NCBI RefSeq assembly: GCF_000196315.1
Contig: NC_014230.1
Span: 1,054,001-1,118,000 of the forward strand
Origin: Croceibacter atlanticus HTCC2559
GTDB taxonomy: Bacteria > Bacteroidota > Bacteroidia > Flavobacteriales > Flavobacteriaceae
DNA length: 64,000 bases
Direction of reading: 5' to 3'
Shown: one piece after another, positions 16,436 to 25,950 of the stretch
How the letters are laid out: every line of letters starts with the position of its first letter
How positions within the stretch are numbered: the first letter of the stretch is position 1
Notes under the pieces: model-generated
Seen by the model: the letters and a program-made list of their open reading frames with translations, nothing else
What the model was told of the DNA's origin: nothing
Databases searched by the model: none
Translations under genes and position numbers: made by a program

Positions 16436-17734
16436 ATGAGTATGAAGTACGACCCAATTAATCCGAAATTATTTATTAAGAACCGTAAAAATTTTATGGC
16501 TCAGATGAAACCATCTAGCCTTGCAATTTTTAATTCTAATGATATATATCCTGTAGGTGCAGATAGTACCATGCCCTTTAACCAAGCAAGAGATATCTTT
16601 TACTTGAGTGGTGTAGACCAAGAAGAAAGTATTTTAGTATTATTTCCAGATGCTCCAAAAGAAAAACATAGAGAAATATTATTTCTAAAAGAAACTAACG
16701 AGCACATTGCTGTTTGGGAAGGAGAAAAGCTAACAAAAGAAAAAGCCTTAGAGACTACAGGCATAAAAACGGTGTATTGGCTTAAAGAGTTTGATAAAAT
16801 TCTTTTTGAAGTTATGACTCAATGTGATACTGTATATATAAATACAAATGAGCATTACCGCGCAAATATTGAAACAGAAACTCGAGAAGCACGATTTGTA
16901 AAAGGATTATTAGAAAAATATCCAGCACATAGTGTTGCTAAAAGTAATCCTATCTTACAACGATTACGCTCTGTGAAAGACCAGATAGAGTTAGATATAA
17001 TGCAACAGGCATGTAATATCACAGAAAAAGGATTCCGTAGGTTATTAAACTTTGTGAAGCCTGGTGTTTGGGAATATAATATAGAGGCAGAGCTTATGCA
17101 TGAGTTCTTAAACAATCGCTCTAAAGGGTTTGCATACACACCAATTGTTGCCAGTGGTAATAATGCTAATGTTTTACATTATATAGAAAATAACCAACAG
17201 TGTAAAGATGGCGATTTAATACTTTTAGATGTAGGAGCAGAGTATGCTAATTACAGTAGTGATATGTCTCGTACAATTCCTGTAGGTGGTAAATTTACCA
17301 AGCGCCAAAAAGAAGTTTACAATGCAGTAAATAAAGTAAAAAATGATGCAACTAAACTATTGGTGCCAGGAGCATATTGGGAAGAGTATCACGTAGAAGT
17401 TGGTAAGATGATGACATCTGCATTGATTGATTTAGGTTTGTTAAATAAAGCCGATGTGAAAAATGAAAACCCAGACTGGCCAGCATACAAAAAGTATTTT
17501 ATGCACGGTACCTCTCACCACATAGGGTTAGATACGCATGATTATGGTTTACTTCATGAGCCAATGCAGGCAAATAATGTATTTACTGTAGAGCCAGGAA
17601 TTTATATTCCAGAAGAAGGATTTGGTATTCGATTAGAAGATGATTTGGTTATACAAGAAAATGGCGAACCATTTAATTTAATGGGCAACATTCCTATTGA
17701 AGCAGATGAGATTGAAGAGATAATGAATAGCTAA
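16436..17734 (+). CDS. pepP: Xaa-Pro aminopeptidase (aminopeptidase P, M24B)
   Basis: A 432-residue cytosolic peptidase with an N-terminal aminopeptidase P domain (about 1-170) and the C-terminal pita-bread metallopeptidase domain. The five dinuclear-metal ligands are visible: two Asp in LLDVGAEYANYSSDMSRTIP, His in HGTSHHIGLD, Glu in VEPGIY and Glu in GIRLEDD. It removes an N-terminal residue that precedes proline. No signal peptide. Either ATG at 16436 or 16442 could start it. A terminator follows. It fits with the other peptide-using enzymes of this window (dipeptidyl peptidase IV, POT transporter, M28). Confidence 0.92.
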   Translation: MSMKYDPINPKLFIKNRKNFMAQMKPSSLAIFNSNDIYPVGADSTMPFNQARDIFYLSGVDQEESILVLFPDAPKEKHREILFLKETNEHIAVWEGEKLTKEKALETTGIKTVYWLKEFDKILFEVMTQCDTVYINTNEHYRANIETETREARFVKGLLEKYPAHSVAKSNPILQRLRSVKDQIELDIMQQACNITEKGFRRLLNFVKPGVWEYNIEAELMHEFLNNRSKGFAYTPIVASGNNANVLHYIENNQQCKDGDLILLDVGAEYANYSSDMSRTIPVGGKFTKRQKEVYNAVNKVKNDATKLLVPGAYWEEYHVEVGKMMTSALIDLGLLNKADVKNENPDWPAYKKYFMHGTSHHIGLDTHDYGLLHEPMQANNVFTVEPGIYIPEEGFGIRLEDDLVIQENGEPFNLMGNIPIEADEIEEIMNS

Positions 17735-17767
17735 TAAAGTTAAAATACTTTTAAGTTGATTATATTT

Positions 17768-17810
17768 ATTCTGGTGATAGCGTTTTAGGACACATCACCA
17801 GAATTTTTTT
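17768..17810 (+). terminator. Terminator after pepP
   Basis: Arms ATTCTGGTGAT (17768-17778) and ATCACCAGAAT (17794-17804) with a 15-nt loop, followed by seven to eight T. Confidence 0.82.
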
Positions 17811-17857
17811 ATAATAACATTGGCTAATTAACGTAGTATAGGACTATTAATATAATT

Positions 17858-18607
17858 ATGAAAACAGCATTAATAACAGGCGCAAGTAGTGGTATTGGGC
17901 GCGCAACAGCAATCGCATTGGCAAAAGCAGGATTTAGCTTAATTCTTTGCGGAAGACGACAAGAACGCTTAGATGAATTAAAAAATAAATTGAGCACATT
18001 GGGCAGAATGCATACGCTTAATTTTGACATAAGAGATAAAGAAGCCGTCTTTAAGGCTATTGATAGTTTGCCTTCAGATATTAAAGCTATAGATGTGCTT
18101 ATAAACAATGCGGGAAATGCGCACGGTCTAGATCCTATTGAAAAAGGAAGTTTAGAAGATTGGGATGCCATGTTAGATATTAATGTAAAAGGCTTGTTGT
18201 ATGTAAGTAAAGCTATTTTACCAGGAATGCTACATAGAGAATCAGGTCATATTATTAATGTAGGATCTACTGCAGGAAAAGAAGTATACCCCAATGGAAA
18301 TGTGTATTGTGCCAGTAAACATGCTGTAGATGCACTAAACCAAGCAATGCGAATTGATCTTAATGGAAAAGGTATAAGAGTTGGTGCCATTAATCCTGGA
18401 ATGGTAGAAACTGAGTTTAGTAAAGTGCGTTTTAAAGATGATGTAGAGAGAGCAGAAAAAGTATATCAAGGTTTTCAGCCATTAAAACCAGAAGATGTTG
18501 CAGATATTATAACGTTTATGGTAACAAGACCTTATCACGTAAATATTGCAGATCTTACAGTAATGTGCACTGCACAGGCTTCTAGTACCATAGTAAATAA
18601 AGCCTAA
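17858..18607 (+). CDS. SDR-family NAD(P)-dependent oxidoreductase (YdfG-like)
   Basis: A 249-residue classical short-chain dehydrogenase: cofactor motif TGASSGIGRA near residue 7, NNAG (about 87-90), a catalytic Ser in VGSTAGKE, and the YxxxK pair in VYCASKHAV. The basic residues CGRRQERL after beta-2 favour NADP. Close to the YdfG/serine 3-dehydrogenase group, which oxidises 3-hydroxy acids such as L-allo-threonine and serine. The exact substrate is inferred only. It lies 17 nt upstream of the aminotransferase gene on the same strand; the pair may be an operon in amino-acid metabolism. Confidence 0.85.
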   Translation: MKTALITGASSGIGRATAIALAKAGFSLILCGRRQERLDELKNKLSTLGRMHTLNFDIRDKEAVFKAIDSLPSDIKAIDVLINNAGNAHGLDPIEKGSLEDWDAMLDINVKGLLYVSKAILPGMLHRESGHIINVGSTAGKEVYPNGNVYCASKHAVDALNQAMRIDLNGKGIRVGAINPGMVETEFSKVRFKDDVERAEKVYQGFQPLKPEDVADIITFMVTRPYHVNIADLTVMCTAQASSTIVNKA

Positions 18608-18624
18608 CTTTAAAAATTTCAATA

Positions 18625-19770
18625 ATGTCTTTAGTTCATACCAAACTACCAAATACAGAAACTTCAATCTTCTCAGTAATGAGTAAGATGGCTAATGAAT
18701 ATAATGCATTAAATCTTTCTCAAGGGTTTCCAAATTTCGAAAGTGATCCAGAGCTTATTGCATTAGTTGAGCGCGCTATGATAAATGGCCATAACCAATA
18801 TGCGCCAATGCCAGGCGATATTTTCTTAAGAGAACGTATTATTGAGAAAACAAATACGTTACATAACAGCAACTATACTTCAGAAGAAAACATTACTGTT
18901 ACAGCTGGTGCAACCCAAGCTATTTTTACAGCAATTGCAGCAACAATACATAGAAACGACGAGGTAATTATATTTACGCCTGCATATGATTGTTACGCAC
19001 CATCTGTAGAGTTGTTTGGTGGTGTGGTTAAAGCAATACAGTTGAAAGCTCCTCATTTTACACCAGACTGGAATATAGTTAAAGATACCATTACAGATAA
19101 AACTAAGATGGTTATCATAAATACACCTCATAATCCTACTGGTACTATTTGGAGTGAAGAAGATATGCTCACTTTACAATCATTACTGAAAAATACAAAC
19201 ATACTTTTATTGAGTGATGAGGTGTATGAGCATTTAATTTATGATAATGCTATACATTATAGCGCTGCAAAATTTGAAGATTTAAGACAACGTAGTTTTA
19301 TAACAGCTTCTTTTGGAAAAACATTTCATAACACTGGCTGGAAAATGGGCTACTGTATAGCGCCTAAAGAGTTAACTAAAGAGTTTCAAAAAGTACACCA
19401 GTACAATGTTTTTTCAGTAAACGCACCTATACAGAAAGCACTAGCAACGTATTTAAATGATGCATCACATTACTTGAAGCTGAGTGACTTTTATCAGCAA
19501 AAAAGAGACTTTTTCTTAAAGCAAATACAATCATCTCGATTTAAATTTACACCTGCTAAAGGCACGTATTTTCAATCATTAGATTTTTCTGAGATAACAA
19601 CTGAAAGTGATGTTGTGTTTGCCGAGCGCTTAACAAAAGACTACGGTTTGGCAACAATACCAACTTCAGTCTTCAATAAAAATAAAGAAGATTTTAAATT
19701 GTTAAGAGTATGTTTTGCCAAAACTGATAACACGTTAGAAAAAGCAGCCAGCATACTTAATAGTATTTAA
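18625..19770 (+). CDS. Class I/II PLP aminotransferase, methionine aminotransferase type
   Basis: A 381-residue fold-type I aminotransferase. Visible landmarks are NLSQGFPNFESDP at the N-terminus, the substrate loop ending HNPTG, and the PLP-binding lysine in SFGKTFHNTGWK. The SQGFPNF opening and the TFHNTGWKMGY block match the YbdL/KAT group, which transaminates methionine and aromatic amino acids. It probably returns methionine from its 2-oxo acid or degrades amino acids. It follows the SDR by 17 nt, so co-transcription is likely. Other class I specificities (aspartate, kynurenine) cannot be excluded. Confidence 0.86.
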   Translation: MSLVHTKLPNTETSIFSVMSKMANEYNALNLSQGFPNFESDPELIALVERAMINGHNQYAPMPGDIFLRERIIEKTNTLHNSNYTSEENITVTAGATQAIFTAIAATIHRNDEVIIFTPAYDCYAPSVELFGGVVKAIQLKAPHFTPDWNIVKDTITDKTKMVIINTPHNPTGTIWSEEDMLTLQSLLKNTNILLLSDEVYEHLIYDNAIHYSAAKFEDLRQRSFITASFGKTFHNTGWKMGYCIAPKELTKEFQKVHQYNVFSVNAPIQKALATYLNDASHYLKLSDFYQQKRDFFLKQIQSSRFKFTPAKGTYFQSLDFSEITTESDVVFAERLTKDYGLATIPTSVFNKNKEDFKLLRVCFAKTDNTLEKAASILNSI

Positions 19771-19857
19771 CATACTTTAAAACTAACTAACAGTATTTTA
19801 ATAGTTGTTCTTATAGTATAACCTATTTCATTTTTAGTTTTATAAAAAAAAACAATT

Positions 19858-20295
19858 ATGAATTATACACTCAAGAACATTTATAAAATACTAACTATTG
19901 TAACCTTAGCTTTGTTTGGTTTTACAACCCAAGCACAAGCAGACTTAACAATTAATGGTTATTTAGAATCTGGCGATGAGGTTGCTAATGCAGGAGATAG
20001 AGTTTCATTAGAGTACGTTATGCGTAATTTAGGAAATTATGATGTTGAAGATCCTGTAGTAAGCTTTTACCTTTCTGAAGATCCTATCGTAGGAGGCAAT
20101 GATTATTTCTTAGAATCTGAAGATGGTTCAGACCTTGAAGCTTATGAGGTTGAAGATGAAAGTGAACAAGTTCCACTACCTTACAATATTCCTAGAGGAC
20201 AATATTATGTGCTGTTAGTTATAGATCCTTACGATTACGTGTCAGAGCGCAACGAAGGAAATAATGTTGAAGCTGTACCAATCACAATTCAATAA
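19858..20295 (+). CDS. Small exported CARDB-domain protein
   Basis: A 145-residue acidic exported protein. Signal peptide about 1-28 (ending FTTQAQA), then one CARDB immunoglobulin-like domain: DLTINGYLESGDEV, NAGDRVSLEYVMRNLGN, a glutamate-rich middle, and the terminal DPYDYVSERNEGNNVEAVPI, which is the typical DPxNxVxExNExNN ending. CARDB domains act as adhesion or spacer modules, usually in long surface proteins; here one stands alone. No sorting domain is seen. It is probably periplasmic or secreted. Gene flanked by its own gap upstream and a bidirectional terminator downstream. Confidence 0.75.
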   Translation: MNYTLKNIYKILTIVTLALFGFTTQAQADLTINGYLESGDEVANAGDRVSLEYVMRNLGNYDVEDPVVSFYLSEDPIVGGNDYFLESEDGSDLEAYEVEDESEQVPLPYNIPRGQYYVLLVIDPYDYVSERNEGNNVEAVPITIQ

Positions 20296-20315
20296 TAACA
20301 AGACATTTAAGTATT

Positions 20316-20348
20316 AAAAAAAGACGAACTATTTAGTTCGTCTTTTTT
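20316..20348. terminator. Bidirectional terminator between CARDB gene and tdh
   Basis: Arms AAAAAAGACGAACT (20317-20330) and AGTTCGTCTTTTTT (20335-20348) with a 4-nt loop. A-run and T-run flanks serve both convergent genes. Confidence 0.88.
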
Positions 20349-20360
20349 ATTCAGTTTGTT

Positions 20361-21305
20361 TTAAGATTCTTTAAGTCCGTTTAGCATAGCCTTACTTGTC
20401 TTTTCAAGATCAAATTCTGTTTTCCAGTTCCAATCTTTTCGAGCGGCGCTGTCATCTATCGAGCTAGGCCAAGAGTCTGCTATTGCTTGGCGGTAATCTG
20501 GGTTGTAGGTGATTTCAAATTCTGGGATATGAGACTTAATAATTTTTGAAATGTCTTTAGGCGTAAAGCTTAATCCGGCAAGATTATAGGCGCTTCTTAT
20601 AGTAAGGTTTTCTGCTGGCGCTTGCATTAACTCTAATGTGGCACGAATAGCATCATCCATATACATCATAGGTAGCGCTGTATTTTCAGATAGGAAACAC
20701 TCATACTTTTGTTCTTTAAGCGCTTCAATATATATATCTACAGCATAGTCTGTTGTGCCGCCACCTGGTAAAGTTTTGTAGCTTATTAAACCAGGATACC
20801 TTATACTTCTTACATCTACCCCATATTTATTAAAGTAGTACTCACACCAACGTTCTCCTGTTTGTTTACTTATACCATAAACAGTGCTAGGCTCCATTAT
20901 TGTCGTTTGTGGTGTGTCGTTTTGTGGTGTTGTAGTACCAAATACAGCAATACTAGATGGCCAGAATATGCGCTCTATCTTTTTTTCTTTTGCAAGATTT
21001 AAAACATTGAATAAAGAATTCATGTTAAGGTTCCAGGCACGCATAGGGAATTTTTCTGCAGTGGCACTAAGCATAGCAGCCATAAGGTAAACAGTGTCTA
21101 CTTCGTAATGCATGACAACCTCTTCAATAGCTTTTAAATCTGTAGCGTCTAACTGCTCAAAAGGACCAGAAGCCATAAGAGTTTCGTTACCTTCTCTAAT
21201 ATCTCCGGCAATAACATTATCAGGACCATAAAGGTCTCTCAGCTTCATTGTGAGTTCAGTTCCAATTTGTCCGCAGGCACCAATAACAAGAATAGTTTCA
21301 GGCAT
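20361..21305 (-). CDS. L-threonine 3-dehydrogenase, SDR/epimerase type
   Basis: A 314-residue extended SDR. It shows the NAD motif GACGQIG (about 9-15), the catalytic Ser/Thr region SSIAVFG, and Tyr-Lys in VYGISKQTGE. The sequence around SIRYPGLISY and GGGTTDYAV is typical of the UDP-galactose-4-epimerase-like threonine dehydrogenases known from Flavobacterium and Cytophaga. It oxidises L-threonine to 2-amino-3-oxobutyrate, the first step to glycine and acetyl-CoA. The frame runs upstream to 21407, but ATG 21305 directly precedes the nucleotide-binding strand. A generic NAD-dependent epimerase is the fallback call. Confidence 0.87.
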   Translation of the reverse strand: MPETILVIGACGQIGTELTMKLRDLYGPDNVIAGDIREGNETLMASGPFEQLDATDLKAIEEVVMHYEVDTVYLMAAMLSATAEKFPMRAWNLNMNSLFNVLNLAKEKKIERIFWPSSIAVFGTTTPQNDTPQTTIMEPSTVYGISKQTGERWCEYYFNKYGVDVRSIRYPGLISYKTLPGGGTTDYAVDIYIEALKEQKYECFLSENTALPMMYMDDAIRATLELMQAPAENLTIRSAYNLAGLSFTPKDISKIIKSHIPEFEITYNPDYRQAIADSWPSSIDDSAARKDWNWKTEFDLEKTSKAMLNGLKES

Positions 21306-21331
21306 AATAGTTGTAATTTTTTTTGAGGTTT

Positions 21332-21339
21332 CAAAGGTA
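21332..21339 (-). promoter_or_regulatory. -7 box candidate for threonine dehydrogenase
   Basis: Minus-strand TACCTTTG, the same octamer as at uvrC and the queuosine-precursor transporter gene, 27 nt upstream of ATG 21305. Confidence 0.42.
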
Positions 21340-21472
21340 TTTAATTTTAATACAGAAAGAGAACTCTTTTTAATAATCTCAGTATTTTTAAGAGCACAAC
21401 GTGTCAACCGATGCTTATATTAAATGATATTGAAGGGTTTGTGGTTTAAAAGCGATAATTTACTTTTACCAA

Positions 21473-22093
21473 ATGAAGTTATTAAGAATTTTAGGTATAG
21501 CAATATTTGTATTTACTGCTTGTGAAGATAATACCACTGTAACAGAAAATGCTGCAGTTGGGCAAGACTCTATAGTACTTAATCAAAAAGTTAAGTCTGG
21601 CAAAACAATACAAGTTACCTTGCAAAGCGAACCAAATGAGATTGTGGTAAATTGGTTGGCATATATTACAGCACAAGATGAAATACGTAATTTAGAGAAT
21701 GCAAGCTTGCAAAATGTAGTAGAAAAAGCAGTGCCATTATCTAAAATAATGACAGAGCTAAGAAGTACTGTGCCAGAGCAATTATCCTCTAAGGCAGTTA
21801 TGTCTAGGCTTGTTGTGTTAGAGACAAAAACAAAAATCTTAGAGCAGTTAACCAGAAGACAAACCTTAGATGCAGACAAGGTTTTAGTTATAGCTAAAGA
21901 ATTACCACAGGATTTTGAGAACTTTAAGCTTCAGCTAAATGAATTATTTTTAAAGACACCAGATCAATTCGAGATAGAATTAGATGATAGGTTAGATTCA
22001 ATTCAAAAAGCAAATGAAGAAAATTCTCAATTACAATTAACTCCAAAAGAGTTGGAGCCTAATGAATTTAAAGTTTTAGGATCAGACAATTAA
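21473..22093 (+). CDS. Lipoprotein of unknown function
   Basis: A 206-residue protein with a lipoprotein signal (MKLLRILGIAIFVFTAC, Cys17). The mature part is charged, mostly helical, and I recognise no domain. A second lipoprotein gene begins 2 nt after its stop, so they form an operon. A weak promoter-like TTTG-19-TACTTTTA sits immediately upstream of the start. The role is unknown; anchoring to the inner face of the outer membrane is the usual fate in this phylum. Confidence 0.7.
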   Translation: MKLLRILGIAIFVFTACEDNTTVTENAAVGQDSIVLNQKVKSGKTIQVTLQSEPNEIVVNWLAYITAQDEIRNLENASLQNVVEKAVPLSKIMTELRSTVPEQLSSKAVMSRLVVLETKTKILEQLTRRQTLDADKVLVIAKELPQDFENFKLQLNELFLKTPDQFEIELDDRLDSIQKANEENSQLQLTPKELEPNEFKVLGSDN

Positions 22094-22095
22094 TT

Positions 22096-22638
22096 ATGAA
22101 ACAACTATTTACCTTACTTATAGCTATTGCACTTTTAAGTTGTAATGACCATCCACATGATCATGATACATTAACAGAACCTGTTTTACAGCCTAAAACA
22201 GAGGTGAAGAAAGAAATTAACTCCAGATTAGATGCTTGGCATAAGGCTGCTGCTGAAACCAATTTTGACATCTATTTTAATATAATGACAGATGACGGTG
22301 TTTTTATAGGAACAGATGCTACAGAAAATTGGCAAAACTCTGATTTTAAAGAATTTTCAAAACCTTATTTTGATAAAGGTAAAGCGTGGAATTTTACAGC
22401 ATTAGACAGAAATATTTATCTAGGAGAATACCAAGATGTTGCTTGGTTTGATGAACTTTTAGATACTCAAATGGGCATCTGTAGAGGTAGTGGTGTTTTG
22501 GTAAAAGACAGTTTAAATTGGAAAATAAAACATTACGTATTATCCATAGCGATACCTAATGAAAATGTAAAAGAAGTTACAGCTCTTAAAAAAGAGTTTG
22601 ATAATGCGCTTATAAAACGCCTTTCACAAGACAATTAA
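22096..22638 (+). CDS. Lipoprotein with SnoaL/NTF2-like domain
   Basis: A 180-residue lipoprotein (MKQLFTLLIAIALLSC, Cys16) with a short His/Asp-rich linker (NDHPHDHD) and then a single NTF2/SnoaL-like cone fold, seen from the pattern SRLDAWHKAAAETNFDIYFNIMTDDGVFIGTD ... WNFTALDRNIYLGEYQDVAWFDE ... GSGVLVKD..WKIKHYVLS. Such DUF4440/SnoaL_3 proteins are often non-catalytic ligand binders or of unknown function. It lies 2 nt behind the other lipoprotein gene. It converges on the epimerase-like gene with only 3 nt between stop codons. Confidence 0.78.
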   Translation: MKQLFTLLIAIALLSCNDHPHDHDTLTEPVLQPKTEVKKEINSRLDAWHKAAAETNFDIYFNIMTDDGVFIGTDATENWQNSDFKEFSKPYFDKGKAWNFTALDRNIYLGEYQDVAWFDELLDTQMGICRGSGVLVKDSLNWKIKHYVLSIAIPNENVKEVTALKKEFDNALIKRLSQDN

Positions 22639-22641
22639 AAT

Positions 22642-23463
22642 TTAAAGCTCCTTATTAAACTCAAACCCCAATAGAGTGTTTAATTTTTGAGAGTAAATTA
22701 CTTTACCCTTAGACACAGACTCTTCATCAAATTGAGGTTTTACCAAATCCATAGCTTCTGCTTTAAATTGATAGTAATTTTTACGGGTTTGGTGTATAGG
22801 GTTTACAGCATGAAATGTTTCTCCAAAAACGCCTTTGTTAATTATAAGGTTTAAAATGTTAACTGCATCTTCTTGATGAATCAAGTTTACTGGAGCTTCT
22901 GGGTTTTTAAGGTCTGTTTTACCAGACAATGAAATAGCAGGATGTCTGTCGCCTCCAATTAAACCTCCAAATCTTACTATTGTAGTATTAAATTCTTTGG
23001 CTTGTTTTACTAAAGTTTCACCTTCAATTAGTTTTCTGGCTTTTTTTGAGATTCCGTTAGGTTCAGTTTCTTCTGTAATAACTTTAAAACCATCTTCGTC
23101 TGCTTCCTCATCCTCAAATACAGATGTGGTGCTTACATAAAGTAAGTTCTTTACATCAGACTCTTTTAATACAGACATGAAATGAGCAATTTTAGATGCA
23201 TAATTTAACTCTGGCTGTTTTCTTAAACGTGGCGGAAAAGCCATAACTAATGTCTCTGTATCTTTAAGGAATTCTAAAATATCACCATCTATATTGTGTT
23301 CATTAAGCTCTATATTAAATGGTACGATACCAACTTCAGACAACAGTTTAAGGTTCTCTTTTGTTGTTGTACTTCCTTTTACAGTGTAGCCTTGGTCTAA
23401 AAGTTTTTTTCCTAGAGGTAGTCCTAGCCAACCAGTGCCTAATATTGAAATTGTTTTATTCAT
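22642..23463 (-). CDS. NAD(P)-binding epimerase-like protein (YeeZ type)
   Basis: A 273-residue atypical SDR with N-terminal Rossmann motif ILGTGWLGLPLG and a mid-region STTSVFED. The GxGWLG form and overall shape match the YeeZ-like proteins annotated as NAD(P)-dependent epimerases. Substrate unknown. A catalytic YxxxK is not clearly seen, so it may be a non-canonical reductase or a binding protein. Its start overlaps the stop of the upstream M28 peptidase gene by 8 nt, so the two are translationally coupled in one minus-strand transcript. Confidence 0.75.
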   Translation of the reverse strand: MNKTISILGTGWLGLPLGKKLLDQGYTVKGSTTTKENLKLLSEVGIVPFNIELNEHNIDGDILEFLKDTETLVMAFPPRLRKQPELNYASKIAHFMSVLKESDVKNLLYVSTTSVFEDEEADEDGFKVITEETEPNGISKKARKLIEGETLVKQAKEFNTTIVRFGGLIGGDRHPAISLSGKTDLKNPEAPVNLIHQEDAVNILNLIINKGVFGETFHAVNPIHQTRKNYYQFKAEAMDLVKPQFDEESVSKGKVIYSQKLNTLLGFEFNKEL

Positions 23464-25807
23464 AAACGTTTATAGGTTTAGGTATTGGAGTAAAATCCCA
23501 AGTATTTAAGTTAATTGTTTTTTTAGAAATTATAGCGTCATTAAGTACAAATGGCTTTGGTATCATAGTGTTATTACGTTGTTGTAATGGCACTTCAGGA
23601 TTAGTTAATAAATCATTAGACGCTTCATAAAGCACAAATTCTGGTTTATGATTTTTGTCTAATTCAATACTCAATCTTAGTGTATCCATATCTGTAACAT
23701 AATACGTTAGTACATGATTACTATTGCGTTTCTTGTATTTATGAGGCCCTTCATTTTCTTTATCTGTATTTCCTACAGTAAGATTATTAGCAGAAAACGA
23801 CTTAAAACTTATGGTGTCTTTTGTATATAGCTCCATACGATTTAGTCTTCTGTTAGGAGCTATTTTAAAATGATAGGTTGTTGTGGCGGCAGAAGAGCTA
23901 TCATTTCTAATAATTTCTATACTAGGTTCTGGTACACTAACTGGCGGTGCAATTTTAGAAAATGTGTATCCAGTATTGTATTTGCTTTTAAACGTTACCT
24001 CAGGCTTATACTCAATAGGGTCATCTCCTAAAACACTCTTTGTCCAATCATCTAAAATTGAATCATAAGTATACCAATGTGCTTTTAAATCGTCTTGATT
24101 AAAACTATAAACCAAACTATTTGGTTTTGGTTGTTCCTCACTAAATTGAGCATTAAGATGTGCTTTTATAAAGAATACAGCGCTTAACAAAAGAAATACA
24201 CTTCCAAATATATATTTGCGTTTATAAAAGCCGAATACAGGTAATAATAAACCAAAAAGTAATACGGTAAATAAAGAACTTACCATGAGCATTTTTAAAC
24301 CTAGACCTACTGGAAAAAATTGAATAAGTGGCGCTAATATTATAATACTTAAGCCATTTATAAGAGCTAAAAGTAAAGGCATTGGCTTTCGTTGTCTTAT
24401 ACAAAGCCAAAAAGACAATAATCCTAAAAATACAGGAATTATAAAAAACGAAACTCCTTTTAAACCAATGGCAATTGCTATACATACAATGAGCCATATA
24501 GTAATTGGCGCAATTAAAAGATTAACTGTGGTAAGTGTTTTTGCCAAGCGAGCGTAAACAAACCAAATAATACCAAGAGTAAGACAAACAAAAGCTGCTA
24601 TATAGAAGTGACCGTTGTAAGTGAAACCCTGTAAAATTTCTTGATATTGAGGATATATAGCCAACAAGGCTTTCCATCCTAAAAAAGAAATTAATGGTGC
24701 GCCTATAAGAACTACTAAAAAAGGAATAAACCCTAAAAACAACTCTTTACTTTTTAATCTTCTTTTTTTGAAACCATATAACAAAAGCCCAATAAACAAA
24801 AGTATAGCAAGTATTAACATAGGTGTTACCCAAGCAAAAGGGTAATGCACTAAAGTAGAAAACGGTAAATCAAAATAAACATCGTCATTTTCTGTGTGTA
24901 AATTATCAAGGTTAGTGTTGCTAAAGTGTTTAAGCAATGGCATTAAGTAACTGGCTTGATGTGCCAAGGAAGTTTTATCTAAACGTTGTGGGCTGTCTAA
25001 AGCAGTGTGGTAATCATAATGATCATCAATAAAAGCAAAAAAGAAAGAGTTTATATTCTTGTCTTCTCTAAATATAGTTGAGTCTGTATCATTAGGTAAA
25101 AGTTTATAAACACTATACATTAAGGATGTTGCCACAGGAAACTCAACATTTGCTTGATTAAACGAAGCTATTAAGCCGGAGTTTCCACCATTTGTTTCAA
25201 CAATCATATTACTTGGTCCGCCACTACCGCGAGCTTCAAAATTTAAAACGAGACCTACATCATTAGCCCAATCATGTTCATTAACAAAAAGTTTTGCGCC
25301 ATTTAATCCTAGCTCTTCAGCATCTGTAAATAATATAATGATATCATTTTCATGTGAAGTTTGGTTGCTTAAAAACGCTCTAATACTTTCAAGAATTGTA
25401 GCAACACCACTTCCAGCGTCGCTAGCACCTTTAGCAGAATGAGGATTACTATCATAGTGAGACATAAGCACCAGAGCTTTAGCATCTGGATTAGTGCCAG
25501 GTATTCTGGATAAAATATTTATAGGCTTTACCAAGATGCCATCATCAGATAAGCAATAGCCTTCTTGAGTTTGAACTTCTAACCCCATTTTTTGCAACTG
25601 CTGTACAATATAGTTTCTTACAAATGCATGTTTAGTTGTGCCAACAGCATGAGGATTTTGCCCTATCTGCTCTACATGACTAAATGCTCTATCCATACTA
25701 AAGCCAGAAGTGGTGTAATTGGCGTCTGGCAGCAATCTTGCGAAACTAAAATATAGTAGAGCAAGAATTAAAAATAGACTTGTAAGTGTAGAAAATAAGT
25801 TTTTCAT
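23456..25807 (-). CDS. Membrane-bound M28 family metallopeptidase
   Basis: A 783-residue protein. One N-terminal helix (about 5-25) is followed by an M28 zinc aminopeptidase domain (about 35-300). The visible zinc ligands are His and Asp in VLMSHYDSNPHSAKGASDAGSG, Glu-Glu in FTDAEELGLNGAK, and further Asp/His (NDTDSTIF, HYDYHTALD). About eight membrane helices follow (about 310-560), then a beta-rich C-terminal domain on the outside. The layout resembles endoplasmic-reticulum-type aminopeptidases (Fxna/ERMP1) and Bacteroidota homologues. It probably trims peptides in the periplasm. Upstream partner of the YeeZ-like gene. Confidence 0.85.
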   Translation of the reverse strand: MKNLFSTLTSLFLILALLYFSFARLLPDANYTTSGFSMDRAFSHVEQIGQNPHAVGTTKHAFVRNYIVQQLQKMGLEVQTQEGYCLSDDGILVKPINILSRIPGTNPDAKALVLMSHYDSNPHSAKGASDAGSGVATILESIRAFLSNQTSHENDIIILFTDAEELGLNGAKLFVNEHDWANDVGLVLNFEARGSGGPSNMIVETNGGNSGLIASFNQANVEFPVATSLMYSVYKLLPNDTDSTIFREDKNINSFFFAFIDDHYDYHTALDSPQRLDKTSLAHQASYLMPLLKHFSNTNLDNLHTENDDVYFDLPFSTLVHYPFAWVTPMLILAILLFIGLLLYGFKKRRLKSKELFLGFIPFLVVLIGAPLISFLGWKALLAIYPQYQEILQGFTYNGHFYIAAFVCLTLGIIWFVYARLAKTLTTVNLLIAPITIWLIVCIAIAIGLKGVSFFIIPVFLGLLSFWLCIRQRKPMPLLLALINGLSIIILAPLIQFFPVGLGLKMLMVSSLFTVLLFGLLLPVFGFYKRKYIFGSVFLLLSAVFFIKAHLNAQFSEEQPKPNSLVYSFNQDDLKAHWYTYDSILDDWTKSVLGDDPIEYKPEVTFKSKYNTGYTFSKIAPPVSVPEPSIEIIRNDSSSAATTTYHFKIAPNRRLNRMELYTKDTISFKSFSANNLTVGNTDKENEGPHKYKKRNSNHVLTYYVTDMDTLRLSIELDKNHKPEFVLYEASNDLLTNPEVPLQQRNNTMIPKPFVLNDAIISKKTINLNTWDFTPIPKPINVYE

Positions 25808-25886
25808 AATACGAAATCGTAAAACTTAAATTTATGAAATAATAGTGTCAATATATAAATTCTAGTCAAGTGGTTTTGTATGTCAT

Positions 25887-25930
25887 GAAAAAAGCCTCTA
25901 TAACTTAAAAGAGATAAGTTGTAGAGGCTT
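25887..25930 (-). terminator. Terminator of alaS
   Basis: Arms AAAGCCTCTATAACTTA (25891-25907) and TAAGTTGTAGAGGCTT (25915-25930); on the minus strand the stem is followed by a T-run (25887-25892). It ends alaS 20 nt after its stop and separates it from the M28 gene. Confidence 0.83.
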
Positions 25931-25950
25931 GATAATTAAGTTACTCAATA

